Source of the DNA: Conyzicola nivalis
Lineage (GTDB): Bacteria; Actinomycetota; Actinomycetes; Actinomycetales; Microbacteriaceae
Direction: 5' to 3'
Assembly: GCF_014639655.1 (NCBI RefSeq)
Contig: NZ_BMGB01000001.1
Coordinates: 1 to 64,000, forward strand
DNA length: 64,000 bases
The notes beneath the pieces were generated by a model, which saw only the letters and a program-made list of their open reading frames with translations, was not told the origin of the DNA and searched no databases. Of this stretch, positions 1 to 9,855 are shown in pieces (positions within the stretch are counted from its first letter, which is position 1; each line of letters begins with the position of its first letter). A program made the position numbers and the translations under genes.

Positions 1-120
1 AGTTTCGGCGGCCATAGCGAGAGGGAAACGCCCGGTCACATTCCGAACCCGGAAGCTAAGACTCTCAGCGCCGATGGTACTGCAAGGGGGACCTTGTGGG
101 AGAGTAGGACACCGCCGGAC
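1..120 (+). rRNA. rrf: 5S ribosomal RNA
   Basis: The sequence reads like an actinobacterial 5S rRNA: conserved CATTCCGAACCCGGAAGCTAA and CGCCGATGGTACT blocks, GGGAGAGTAGG near the 3' end, and complementary ends (about TTTCGGCGGC with GCCGGACAC) forming helix I. Nothing upstream is visible, so 16S and 23S presumably lie before the window. The exact ends are accurate to a few bases. Confidence 0.95.
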
Positions 121-129
121 ACAATTTAG

Positions 130-165
130 ACAATGGCCACCCTTCGGGGTGGCCATTGTGCTTTA
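130..165 (+). terminator. rRNA operon terminator
   Basis: A perfect 12-bp stem (131-142 with 147-158) closed by a TTCG tetraloop is followed by TGCTTT. It sits about ten bases after the 5S rRNA and would end the rRNA transcript. Confidence 0.85.
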
Positions 166-199
166 ACAACCGACTAATCGCGGCCAGGCTGCGACAATG

Positions 200-233
200 G
201 ACTGTCGGCTCGAGCCTCGGCTCGCCGATAGTC
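200..233 (+). other. Inverted repeat upstream of the TPR gene
   Basis: Arms 200-209 (GACTGTCGGC shape) and 224-233 pair over ten positions with one G-T wobble and a 14-base loop. It lies between the rRNA terminator and the ribosome binding site of the next gene. It could be a leader hairpin or a regulator site; no function is assigned. Confidence 0.3.
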
Positions 234-259
234 GACAACAAGTACACAGGAGACGACCA

Positions 260-1300
260 GTGAGTGATTCCGGAGACCGCGGCAGAAGCCAAGGCCCGTC
301 AGGAGGGGAGCCACGGCGCCCAGGCGGCGGCAACACCGGTGGTCGGTACGACCGCAACTCGGGTCCGGCCAAGGGTCGACCCGAGGGCGACCGCCCCCAG
401 CGCAGCCACGCCGAGCGCGGCGGCGCCGGCCGCAAGCCCGAGGGCGAGAAGCGCCTCTGGACCAGCGGTGGCAAGCCCGCCCGCGGTGACCGCGACGCCC
501 GTGCCTTCGAGCCCGAGGAAGACCGCGACCCCTTCAACATCCGCTCGGTGCGTCCCCGCCACGACGACCCGGAGATTCCCGAGGACACCAACCCGAAGGA
601 CCTCGACCGCGTCGCCGGCAACGAACTGAAGACCCTCGCGAAAGACAACGCGGAGGGCGTCGCCCAGCACCTCGTGATGGCCGCACGCCTGATCGAGAGC
701 GACCCCGAGCTCGCCCACCGTCATGCCCTGTCGGCGGCGCGACGTGCCGGCCGCATCGGCGTCGTGCGCGAGACCCTCGCGATCACCGCTTACGCCATCG
801 GCGACTTCGCCCTGGCGCTGCGCGAACTGCGTACCTACCGACGCATCACCGGTCGCGACGACCAGCTGGCCATGATGGTCGACAGCGAACGTGGCATCGG
901 TCGACCCGACCGCGCGCTCGAACTCGGCCGTTCCGTGCCGCGCTCGTCGCTCCCGGTTCCCGTGCAGGTGGAGGTCGCGATCGCCATGTCGGGCGCCCGC
1001 CTCGACCTCGGCCAGCCCGACCTCGCCCTTATCGAGCTGCAGATCCCGCAGTTGAACGCTAAGACCGCGTTCTCGTACAGCCCGAACCTGTTCGCCGCCT
1101 ACGCCGCCGTGCTCGAAGAGCTCGGCCGCGACGAGGAGGCCGAGCTCTGGTACGGCCACGCCGACGCCGCGGCCGACGCCCTCGAGTTCGCCGAGAGCGG
1201 CGGAGAAGACGCCACGATGGAAATCATCGAAGAAGAGTTGGAGTACACCGAGAGTGATGTGGAAGCGCCGAACGAGGACGACTCCCAGCGCAATGAGTAG
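260..1300 (+). CDS. TPR-like conserved actinobacterial protein
   Basis: 346 residues from a GTG preceded by CAGGAGACGACCA. An in-frame ATG at 197 has no ribosome binding site and lies in leader sequence. Residues 1 to about 110 are low complexity, rich in Gly, Arg, Pro and Asp, and probably disordered. Residues about 115 to 320 are Ala/Leu-rich paired helices of tetratricopeptide type (for example a stretch around HRHALSAARRAG), and the tail is strongly acidic. The position just before a HAD hydrolase, a small protein and tlyA matches Rv1691 in M. tuberculosis, a conserved TPR protein of unknown role. The stop overlaps the start of the next gene by eight bases, so it is probably cotranscribed. 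A scaffold or interaction role is plausible from the fold class; no catalytic motif is visible. Confidence 0.85.
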   Translation: MSDSGDRGRSQGPSGGEPRRPGGGNTGGRYDRNSGPAKGRPEGDRPQRSHAERGGAGRKPEGEKRLWTSGGKPARGDRDARAFEPEEDRDPFNIRSVRPRHDDPEIPEDTNPKDLDRVAGNELKTLAKDNAEGVAQHLVMAARLIESDPELAHRHALSAARRAGRIGVVRETLAITAYAIGDFALALRELRTYRRITGRDDQLAMMVDSERGIGRPDRALELGRSVPRSSLPVPVQVEVAIAMSGARLDLGQPDLALIELQIPQLNAKTAFSYSPNLFAAYAAVLEELGRDEEAELWYGHADAAADALEFAESGGEDATMEIIEEELEYTESDVEAPNEDDSQRNE

Positions 1301-2300
1301 CGCCACACCGCTCGACGGCGTCGACCTGGTGCTCGCCGACCTCGATGGCGTGGTCTACAAGGGCCCCGACGCGATTCCGTTCGCGGTCGACGCCCTCAAC
1401 GCGGCAGCGAAAGACCACCGTGTCGGGTACCTGACCAACAACGCGTCGCGCACCGCGGCATCCGTCGCTGAGCACCTGACGTCGCTCGGACTGACGGTGA
1501 CGCCGGAAGAGGTCGTCACCTCGCCGCAGGCCGCCATGCGCGTGATGAAGACGCTGGTGCCCGCGGGCTCGACGATCATGGTCGTCGGGGGAGCGGGCCT
1601 CGTCGACGAGGTCGAAAAGGCCGGTTTCACCGTGACGCGGTCCGCGCTGGACCAGCCGGCCGCTGTCGTGCAGGGCTTCTCGCCCGACGTCGCCTGGGCA
1701 CACCTCGCCGAAGCGGCGTACGCGCTGCACGCCCCCAAGGGCGAGACCGGCATCCCCTGGGTCGCGACGAACACCGACTGGACCATTCCGCAGGCCCGCG
1801 GCACCGCGCCCGGCAACGGCACGCTCGTCTCCGCCGTGCACACCGCGGTGGGGCGCCTCGCCGTCGTCGCCGGCAAGCCGGAGGTGCCGATGTTCGAGGT
1901 CGCCACCGACCGGTTCAACGCCTCGAGCACACTCGTGATCGGCGACCGCCTCGACACCGACATCCTCGGCGCGAACCGCGCCGGTCTGTCCTCGGTGCTC
2001 GTGCTGACCGGGATCGACCAGGCCAAGCAGGTGCTCGCCGCCGCGGTCGACCAACGGCCGACCTACATCCTCGACGATCTGAGGCAGCTGTCGGAGCCGT
2101 ATCCGCAGGCGGTGGAAACGACGGATGGCACGGCCACCCTCACCACGGTCGGCGACGCCGTCGTGCGTCGCGACGGCGAGAACCTCACGGTGCAGACCGC
2201 GGGTACCCCCATCAACCTGCTGCGCGCCGGCTGCGCCGCGATCTGGAATTCCGGCGTGGCAATCTACGGGCTGCGCGTCGCCCCGGAGCTATATTCGTGA
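1293..2300 (+). CDS. HAD superfamily hydrolase, subfamily IIA (NagD-like)
   Basis: 335 residues from the ATG inside ATGAGTAG, overlapping the previous stop. HAD motif I is DLDGVVYKG (nucleophile D16, acid D18), motif II is the TNNAS segment near residue 50, and motif IV is GDRLDTDILGA near residue 212 with the magnesium-binding aspartates. The region between them fits the C2 cap of NagD/p-nitrophenylphosphatase-like enzymes. It probably removes phosphate from a small phosphorylated metabolite in the cytoplasm; the substrate cannot be read from sequence. The order matches Rv1692, reported in M. tuberculosis as a phosphatase of this subfamily. About 80 residues after motif IV form an extra C-terminal part. 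A longer start at 1254 is open but would overlap the TPR gene more. Confidence 0.9.
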   Translation: MSSATPLDGVDLVLADLDGVVYKGPDAIPFAVDALNAAAKDHRVGYLTNNASRTAASVAEHLTSLGLTVTPEEVVTSPQAAMRVMKTLVPAGSTIMVVGGAGLVDEVEKAGFTVTRSALDQPAAVVQGFSPDVAWAHLAEAAYALHAPKGETGIPWVATNTDWTIPQARGTAPGNGTLVSAVHTAVGRLAVVAGKPEVPMFEVATDRFNASSTLVIGDRLDTDILGANRAGLSSVLVLTGIDQAKQVLAAAVDQRPTYILDDLRQLSEPYPQAVETTDGTATLTTVGDAVVRRDGENLTVQTAGTPINLLRAGCAAIWNSGVAIYGLRVAPELYS

Positions 2301-2467
2301 GCATGAACGGTGGTGACGGCACGGCGGCGACGACGCACGAGTCCGACGCCCTGCTGTCGCGCCTGCGCGTGATCGAGGACCAACCGCTCGACGCCCGGGC
2401 CGAGGCCTACGCGCACGTGCACGAGCAGCTGCAGGCCGAGCTCGAGGGCGGCGACACCCATCGCTGA
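2297..2467 (+). CDS. Small conserved protein upstream of tlyA
   Basis: 56 residues from GTG 2297 (GTGA overlap with the HAD stop), or 54 from ATG 2303. The product is hydrophilic and acidic, with an Ala/Leu/Glu-rich helix (DARAEAYAHVHEQLQAELEG) and no Cys. Its size and place between the HAD gene and tlyA match the small Rv1693-type protein of other actinobacteria. The tlyA reading frame overlaps its end, so the two are probably translationally coupled. Function unknown. Confidence 0.75.
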   Translation: MSMNGGDGTAATTHESDALLSRLRVIEDQPLDARAEAYAHVHEQLQAELEGGDTHR

Positions 2468-3254
2468 CTCCCGGCTCGACGCCGCGCTCTCCGACCGGGG
2501 TCTCGCCAGGTCGCGCACCCACGCCGCCCGGCTCATCGCCGACGGGCTGGTGACGGTCGACGGCGCCCCGGTCGTCAAGGCGTCCGCGAAGGTGCGCGAG
2601 AACCAGACCATCGTCGTCGCCGAAACCGACCACTACGTGAGCCGCGCGGCGCACAAACTGGCGGCGGCGCTCGACGCCTTCCCCGTGGTCGTGGAGGGGC
2701 AACTCGCCCTCGACGTGGGCGCCTCCACGGGCGGGTTCAGCCAGGTCCTGCTCGAGCGCGGCGCGACCCGGGTGATCGCGCTGGACGTCGGTCACGGCCA
2801 GCTCGCGCCCACCGTGCGGGACGACGAACGCGTGACTGTCGTCGAAGGCTTCAACGCGCGGTTCATGACGGCGGAATCACTTGCGGGCGCATCCGCGATC
2901 TCGCAGGTGCCGACCGTCGTGGTCGCCGACCTCTCCTTCATCTCCCTGCCCACCGTGCTGCCCGCCGTCGTGGCGAGCGTCGGGCTCGGCGCGCAGTACG
3001 TGCTGCTGGTGAAGCCGCAGTTCGAGGTGGGGCGAACCGGTATCCGCGAGGGCATCGTGAAGAGCGCCGGCCTGCGCAACGACGCCGTCACCGGTGTGCT
3101 CTGGGCTGGCTGGGACCTCGGCCTGTCGACCGCGGGCGTCATCGCCTCCCCAATAGCCGGAGGCTCCGGGAATCATGAGTATCTCGTCTGGTTGAGCGCG
3201 ACGACCGGCAGTAATCCGACAGAATGGTTGGAACACGTTTCTGCGATCACCTGA
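2460..3254 (+). CDS. tlyA: TlyA-type rRNA 2'-O-methyltransferase with unusual start
   Basis: TlyA uses S-adenosylmethionine to 2'-O-methylate cytidines in 16S and 23S rRNA. The frame encodes an N-terminal S4 RNA-binding domain (SRLDAALSDRGLARSRTHAA, then RLIADGLVTVDG) and a Rossmann methyltransferase domain (ALDVGASTGGFSQVLLERGA as the SAM loop, later VLLVKPQFEVG). The S4 coding runs back to about 2460, but the frame has no ATG, GTG, TTG or CTG between a stop at 2370 and GTG 2550. A GTG 2550 start would delete half the S4 domain. ATC at 2460 gives 264 residues, close to the 268 of M. tuberculosis TlyA, and sits 13 bases after GAGG, overlapping the previous stop just where an ATG would be expected. 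I therefore place the start at ATC 2460; a sequencing error or real start mutation is possible. Confidence 0.85.
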   Translation: MADSRLDAALSDRGLARSRTHAARLIADGLVTVDGAPVVKASAKVRENQTIVVAETDHYVSRAAHKLAAALDAFPVVVEGQLALDVGASTGGFSQVLLERGATRVIALDVGHGQLAPTVRDDERVTVVEGFNARFMTAESLAGASAISQVPTVVVADLSFISLPTVLPAVVASVGLGAQYVLLVKPQFEVGRTGIREGIVKSAGLRNDAVTGVLWAGWDLGLSTAGVIASPIAGGSGNHEYLVWLSATTGSNPTEWLEHVSAIT

Positions 3255-3311
3255 GTCTGCCCCGCAGTCGAAGCAGTCGAGGCGTTTGAGAGTGGCGAAG
3301 GGGTTGCACGA

Positions 3312-4241
3312 GTGACAGAGGCACGGCACATACTCATCGTCGCGCACACCGGCCGAGCCGATTCGCTCGACGCCGCGGTGCAGGTCTGCCGGCAGCTGCT
3401 GGGCGCCGGCATCCGCCCGGTGCTCTACGGCGACGAGTACGCCGAGGTGCTCGAAGCCGCGCCCGATCTCGACCTCGTCGAGCTGCTGGGCTCGACCGTG
3501 CAGACCTCCGACCTCGAGCTCGTGATCGTTCTGGGCGGCGACGGCACCATCCTCCGCGCGGCCGAGCTGACGCGCGGTTGCCCGGTCCCCCTGCTCGGCG
3601 TCAATCTCGGCCACGTCGGGTTCCTCGCCGAGAGCGAGCGTGAAGACCTCACCGAGACCGTGACCCGCGCTCTGGCCCGCGACTACACGGTCGAAGAACG
3701 GCTCACCCTCAACGTGCGCGTCAAAGTCGACTCCGAGGTCGTCTACGAGACCTGGGCGCTCAACGAGGCCACCGTCGAGAAGGCCTCGAGAGAACGGATG
3801 CTCGAGGTCGTCATCGAAGTGGACGGTCGCCCTCTTCTCTCCTTCGGTTGCGACGGCGTGGTCATGTCCACGCCGACAGGGTCGACCGCCTACGCCTTCT
3901 CGGCCGGCGGACCCATCGTGTGGCCGAGCGTCGACGCCCTGCTGCTCGTGCCGCTGAGCCCCCACGCCCTGTTCGCCCGTCCGCTCGTGGTCGGTCCCGA
4001 TTCGTCGTTCGCCGTCGAGGTGCTCGACCGCACCCAGGGCACCGGCGTGCTCTGGTGCGACGGACGCCGCGCCCACGACCTTCCCCGCGGCGCCCGCGTC
4101 GTCGTGCGCCGCTCGAACGAGCCCGTGCGGCTCGCCCGTCTCTCGCAGGGGCCGTTCACCGACCGCCTCGTGCACAAGTTCAACCTGCCGGTCACCGGCT
4201 GGCGCGGCCCCGCCGACGACGTTGCCGGGCAGACCACGTGA
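3312..4241 (+). CDS. nadK: NAD kinase
   Basis: 309 residues from GTG, preceded by an AAGGGG ribosome binding site. It phosphorylates NAD+ to NADP+. The signature GGDGT is at residues 75-79, followed by LLGVNLGHVGFLAE, an ALNEATVEK segment for the NE/D motif, and STPTGSTAYAFSAGGP, the second conserved glycine-rich motif. The length is normal for the family. It lies between tlyA and recN, as in most actinobacteria, and its stop overlaps the recN start (GTGA). Confidence 0.96.
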   Translation: MTEARHILIVAHTGRADSLDAAVQVCRQLLGAGIRPVLYGDEYAEVLEAAPDLDLVELLGSTVQTSDLELVIVLGGDGTILRAAELTRGCPVPLLGVNLGHVGFLAESEREDLTETVTRALARDYTVEERLTLNVRVKVDSEVVYETWALNEATVEKASRERMLEVVIEVDGRPLLSFGCDGVVMSTPTGSTAYAFSAGGPIVWPSVDALLLVPLSPHALFARPLVVGPDSSFAVEVLDRTQGTGVLWCDGRRAHDLPRGARVVVRRSNEPVRLARLSQGPFTDRLVHKFNLPVTGWRGPADDVAGQTT

Positions 4242-5935
4242 TCGAAGAGATCTTCATCCGCAACCTCGGCGTGATCGGCGAGGCCCGCCTGCCGCTCGGT
4301 CCCGGCTTCACCGCCATCACCGGCGAGACCGGCGCGGGCAAGACCATGGTGGTCACCGCTCTCGGCCTGCTGCTCGGCGAACGTTCCGACGCCTCGGCGA
4401 TCCGTTCCGGCAGCGCCCAGGCGATCGTCGAGGGCCACTGGCTCATCGACCAGGACGGCTCCGTGGCAGACCGGGTGCGCGACGCCGGGGGAGACCTCGA
4501 CGACGGCGAACTCATCATCGGCCGCTCGCTCTCGGCCGAGGGGCGCGGGCGGGCGACCGTCGGCGGCCGCACGACGCCCGTGAGTGTCTTGAACGAGATC
4601 GGCGAGCAGCTGGTCGTCGTGCACGGGCAGTCCGACCAGATCCGGCTGCGCTCGTCGACCGCGCAGCGCGAGGCCCTCGACCGCTTCGCGGGCGCCGGGC
4701 TGGCGGCCATCGTGGGTACCTATCAGGGTGTCTTCCGCCGCTGGCAGGCGAACCAGGCCGAGCTCGACCTGCTCGTCGCCGAGAGCGACCGCCGCGCCCG
4801 CGAGGCCGAAGACCTGCGTCTCGCCACCGCCGAGATCGAGGCCGCGGCTCCCCAGCGCGGCGAAGACGACGAACTCGCCGAACGCGTCGACCGGCTCACC
4901 AACCTCGAAGACCTCCGGCTCGCCTCGGCCCAGGCGCTCGACCTGGTCTCCGGCCAGAACTCCGACGAGGCCGCCGACGCGATCAGCCTGCTCGACACGG
5001 CCAAGCGACAGCTCGAGCGCGTCGCCCCGCACGACCCCGAGCTCGCCCCGATCGTCGAGGCGCTCGACGCCGCGAACATCGCCGTCTCCGAGATCTCCGG
5101 CCAGCTGTCGAGCTACCTCGGTGGACTCGACAGCGACGGCGGCCGCGAACTCGAGGCGCTGCAAGAGAGGCGCGCAGACCTCGCCGCGCTCGTGCGCAAG
5201 TACGGACCGACCCTCGACGACGTCATCGACTACCTCGACCAGGGCAGCGGGCGCCTGCTCGAACTCGACACCGACTCCGACCGCATCGAGGCGCTCGTCG
5301 ACGAGGTCGCGGCCGACCAGGCGCTCGTCGTCGAACTCGCCGGCCGCCTCACCGCCGTGCGCACGGCCGCGGCGACCCGGTTGGCCGAGCGGGTCACCGC
5401 CGAGCTCGGGGCCCTCGCCATGCCGAACGCCACCCTCACCGTGCAGGTCGACGACCGCGCGGAATACGGGCTGAGCGGCAAAGACCAGGTCGCCATCCTG
5501 CTGCAGCCGCACTCCGGTGCCGAACCGCGGCCGATCGGCCGGGGCGCATCCGGCGGCGAACTGTCGCGCGTGATGCTCGCCATCGAGGTGGTTATCGCGG
5601 GCAACGACCCCGTACCCACCTTCATCTTCGACGAGGTCGATGCCGGCGTGGGTGGTGCGGCCGCGATCGAGATCGGCCGGCGTCTCGCCGAGCTCAGCCA
5701 CAGCGCCCAGGTGATCGTGGTCACCCACCTCGCCCAGGTCGCCGCCTTCGCGACCAACCATCTGCGCGTGCTGAAAGACAGCGAGGGGTCGGTCACCGCC
5801 TCGAGCGTCGAACAGCTCGAGGGCGAGCAGCGCATCGCCGAGATGGCGCGCCTGCTCTCCGGGCTGCCCGACAGCGAGAACGCCCTCGCCCACGCGCGCG
5901 AACTCGTCGAGACGGCTCGGGCGTTGGACGCCTGA
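4238..5935 (+). CDS. recN: DNA repair protein RecN
   Basis: 565 residues from the GTG overlapping the nadK stop. RecN is an SMC-like ATPase acting at double-strand breaks. Walker A is GETGAGKT (residues 29-36); the centre is a long Glu/Arg/Leu/Ala-rich coiled coil; the C-terminal half-ATPase has the ABC signature SGGELSRVMLAIE and Walker B FIFDEVDAGVGG with a conserved Asp/His loop (VTHLAQVAA). Open frame continues upstream, but only in antiphase with nadK. The stop TGA directly abuts the stop of the convergent lipoprotein gene (TGATCA) with no intergenic base. Confidence 0.95.
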   Translation: MIEEIFIRNLGVIGEARLPLGPGFTAITGETGAGKTMVVTALGLLLGERSDASAIRSGSAQAIVEGHWLIDQDGSVADRVRDAGGDLDDGELIIGRSLSAEGRGRATVGGRTTPVSVLNEIGEQLVVVHGQSDQIRLRSSTAQREALDRFAGAGLAAIVGTYQGVFRRWQANQAELDLLVAESDRRAREAEDLRLATAEIEAAAPQRGEDDELAERVDRLTNLEDLRLASAQALDLVSGQNSDEAADAISLLDTAKRQLERVAPHDPELAPIVEALDAANIAVSEISGQLSSYLGGLDSDGGRELEALQERRADLAALVRKYGPTLDDVIDYLDQGSGRLLELDTDSDRIEALVDEVAADQALVVELAGRLTAVRTAAATRLAERVTAELGALAMPNATLTVQVDDRAEYGLSGKDQVAILLQPHSGAEPRPIGRGASGGELSRVMLAIEVVIAGNDPVPTFIFDEVDAGVGGAAAIEIGRRLAELSHSAQVIVVTHLAQVAAFATNHLRVLKDSEGSVTASSVEQLEGEQRIAEMARLLSGLPDSENALAHARELVETARALDA

Positions 5936-6364
5936 TCAGCCCGCGATCGTCACCTTTTGATCGGTCGTTTTGCCGTCGTACTCGAACGTCATCGTGAGTT
6001 CGACTTCGCCGTCGGCCGCGACTCCGTCCGGAGTATCGAAGCGGAAAGTGGTCGGCGCCATGTCGGCCGTACAGACCTCGCGCGGATTCTCGGCGAAGTC
6101 GATCGCGAGCGACGCCGGGTCGGTGACCGTCACCGCGGTCGGGATCGGCGCGCACGACGAGCTGCCATAGACAACGACCACGAAGGAGTCCCGGTCGTCG
6201 CGCTCCCAGGCGGCAGCCGGGCCGGTATCGAAGTCATCTGCGGAAGGTCGCAGCGCATCGGGAACGTCGACGCCCGTCTCGACGGCGATGCTCTGCGGCC
6301 CGGAGCACGCCGCGAGCAGCGCGACGGCGGCCAGCGCGGGCAGGAGCCGTGTCATCCGGAACAT
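5936..6364 (-). CDS. Predicted lipoprotein of unknown function
   Basis: About 142 residues from ATG 6364 (MFRMTRLL...), or 139 from ATG 6355. The N-terminus is a lipoprotein signal: Arg, a hydrophobic run and the lipobox LLAAC, predicting lipid attachment at the Cys. The mature part has two further Cys residues (SSSCAPIPTAV and REVCTADMAP), which could form a disulfide. No recognised domain. Neither start has a clear ribosome binding site. It is transcribed towards recN and diverges from pyrG. A surface or periplasm-side protein is the safest inference. Confidence 0.75.
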   Translation of the reverse strand: MFRMTRLLPALAAVALLAACSGPQSIAVETGVDVPDALRPSADDFDTGPAAAWERDDRDSFVVVVYGSSSCAPIPTAVTVTDPASLAIDFAENPREVCTADMAPTTFRFDTPDGVAADGEVELTMTFEYDGKTTDQKVTIAG

Positions 6365-6444
6365 GAGAGAAGCGTAGTACCGCTCCGTTGTGTTGCGGGA
6401 GTGTGACATTTCGACCGACACGCGCACGAGGGGGCAATCGTGAG

Positions 6445-6450
6445 ATACGC
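6445..6450 (+). promoter_or_regulatory. Candidate leaderless promoter of pyrG (-10)
   Basis: TACGCT fits the actinobacterial TANNNT -10 box and ends ten bases before the GTG of pyrG, so transcription would begin at or next to the start codon. There is no Shine-Dalgarno sequence before pyrG, which agrees with a leaderless mRNA. No convincing -35 is seen. Confidence 0.4.
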
Positions 6451-6459
6451 TAGAACCCC

Positions 6460-8152
<1,693 letters not shown>

Positions 8153-8160
<8 letters not shown>

Positions 8161-8830
8161 AGCCTCGGTCCCTGAGCCTGTCGGAGGGCGGGGCGACGTG
8201 CTCGCCGACGAGCTCGTCGACCTGCCCGTCGTCTCGAGCGAGGTCGTCTTCGACGGCGCGATCTGGAATGTGCGCCGCGACCGCTTCGTCTACGCGGGCA
8301 ACGAGATCGTGCGCGAGTACATCGACCACCCCGGTGCCGTCGCGGTTCTCGTGCTCGACGACGACGACCGCGTCTGCCTGATCAAGCAGTACCGGCACCC
8401 CGTCGCCACGCGCGAGTGGGAGCTGCCCGCCGGCCTGCTCGACTTCGCGGGGGAGTCCGCGCTCAGCGCAGCGCAGCGCGAGCTGGCCGAGGAGGTCGAC
8501 CTCGTGGCCGCCGACTGGTCGGTGCTCGCCGACTTCCACACCTCGCCGGGCGGCAACAACGAGGCTCTCCGGGTCTATCTGGCGCGGGGCGTGACCGCCG
8601 CCGCCGAGGTCTTCGCCCGCACCGACGAAGAGAGTGACATCGAGACGCGCTGGGCGCCGCTCGACGAGATCGTCGACGCCGTGCTCGACCGCCGGCTGCA
8701 GAACTCGATCCTGCAGGTCGCCGCGCTCTCGGCGTTCGCATCGAAAGCCAAGGGCTGGTCGACGCTCGCCCCCGCGGATGCACCGTGGCCGCGGCATCCG
8801 GTCGCCCGGAATCTCGCGCGCTCAGAATGA
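8153..8830 (+). CDS. NUDIX hydrolase, probable ADP-ribose pyrophosphatase
   Basis: 225 residues from a GTG that overlaps the pyrG stop by eight bases. The NUDIX box is [24 protein letters not shown] near residues 90-115, in short pieces: [10 protein letters not shown], then [10 protein letters not shown], with the metal-binding REL-EE intact; the last Gly is replaced by Asp. PAGLLD and the flanking YRHPV/WELPAG context are typical of ADP-ribose pyrophosphatases, and the locus matches Rv1700, characterised as one. The first ~15 residues are atypical and coincide with a copy of a dispersed repeat (8167-8188), so the real N-terminus may be younger than the rest. The gene ends in ATGA with xerD. 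Confidence 0.9.
8167..8188 (+). repeat. Dispersed short repeat copy inside the NUDIX gene
   Basis: GGTCCCTGAGCCTGTCGGAGGG matches 19 of 22 positions of the element at 35291 and 51012. It is read as the peptide SVPEPVGG near the N-terminus of the NUDIX protein. The CCCTGAGC form equals the second arm of the hairpin at 44901. Confidence 0.6.
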
Positions 8831-9747
8831 GCGAGGCGGCGCCGGCGATCGCGATCATCATTGATCGCTACCTGCGCCACCTCGCCATCGAGCGGGGTCT
8901 CGCGGCCAACACGCTCGCGGCCTACCGGCGCGACCTCGACGGTTACGCGTCGTTCCTCGCCGAGAGCGGCGTCGAGACGCCCGAGGGGGTCGAGCCCGCC
9001 CACGTTGCCGCGTACGCGCGCCGTCTCGGGTCGCGTCCCGAGGGGGCGCTGGTCGCGTCATCCATGGCCCGCATGCTGTCGTCTGTGCGCGGATTCCATC
9101 GGTTCCTGCTCGGTGAGGGACTCGTGCAGACGGATGTCGCGAGCGACACGAAACCGCCGAAGCTCGGGTCGCGCCTGCCCAAGGCCATCACGATCGAACA
9201 GATGGGCCAGGTTCTCGCGGCGACCGACGGCGACGAACCGCAGCAGCTGCGCGACAAGGCACTGCTCGAACTGCTCTACGCGACCGGCGCCCGCATCAGC
9301 GAGGCTGTGGCGCTCAACGTCGACGACGTGATCGACGGCGACGTCGTGCGCCTGTTCGGCAAGGGCGGCAAGCAGCGCATCGTGCCGGTCGGCAGTTTCG
9401 CCCGTGCCGCCATCGACACCTACCTCGTGCGTGCGCGGCCGGGCTTCTCGCTGCGCGGCACGTCGACGCCGGCACTCTTCCTCGGCGCGCGGGGCCAGCG
9501 GGTGTCCAGGCAGAACGCCTGGCTCATCATCCGCGCCGCGGCCGAGCGGGCCGAGCTCGGATTCGAGATCTCGCCGCACACGTTCCGGCACTCGTTCGCG
9601 ACCCACCTGCTGCAGGGCGGTGCCGACGTGCGCGTCGTGCAGGAACTGCTCGGGCATTCGTCGGTCGCGACCACCCAGATCTACACCCAGGTCACGGCGG
9701 ACACCCTGCGCGACATGTACACGACGGCGCACCCGCGAGCCCGCTGA
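8827..9747 (+). CDS. xerD: Tyrosine recombinase XerD
   Basis: 306 residues from the ATG of an ATGA overlap. It is the cytoplasmic recombinase that resolves chromosome dimers at dif together with XerC. The N-terminal SAM-like core-binding domain ([20 protein letters not shown]) is followed by the catalytic domain: Arg in TGARISEA, Lys in [22 protein letters not shown] with His and second Arg, [10 protein letters not shown] with His, and the nucleophile Tyr in IYTQV. The position after pyrG and NUDIX matches xerD (Rv1701) rather than xerC. Confidence 0.95.
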   Translation: MSEAAPAIAIIIDRYLRHLAIERGLAANTLAAYRRDLDGYASFLAESGVETPEGVEPAHVAAYARRLGSRPEGALVASSMARMLSSVRGFHRFLLGEGLVQTDVASDTKPPKLGSRLPKAITIEQMGQVLAATDGDEPQQLRDKALLELLYATGARISEAVALNVDDVIDGDVVRLFGKGGKQRIVPVGSFARAAIDTYLVRARPGFSLRGTSTPALFLGARGQRVSRQNAWLIIRAAAERAELGFEISPHTFRHSFATHLLQGGADVRVVQELLGHSSVATTQIYTQVTADTLRDMYTTAHPRAR

Positions 9748-9855
9748 GGCGTCGATCTGGGTGACCCGCGGGCGGCCTACGCGGCTGGTCCGAGACGAGC
9801 GGATACAGTTGTACCGCTCGGCCATGCACGGCCGGCAAGAACGGGAGCAGTACGC

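Noticed and set aside
299-1306. Long reverse-strand frame opposite the TPR gene
   Set aside because: Same GC-driven shadow effect; no ribosome binding site or recognisable protein.
2460-2470. prfB-like +1 frameshift at CGC-TGA-C joining the small gene to tlyA
   Set aside because: The CGC-T position gives poor re-pairing for the P-site tRNA and there is no Shine-Dalgarno spur at the prfB distance. A non-canonical or mutated start is simpler.
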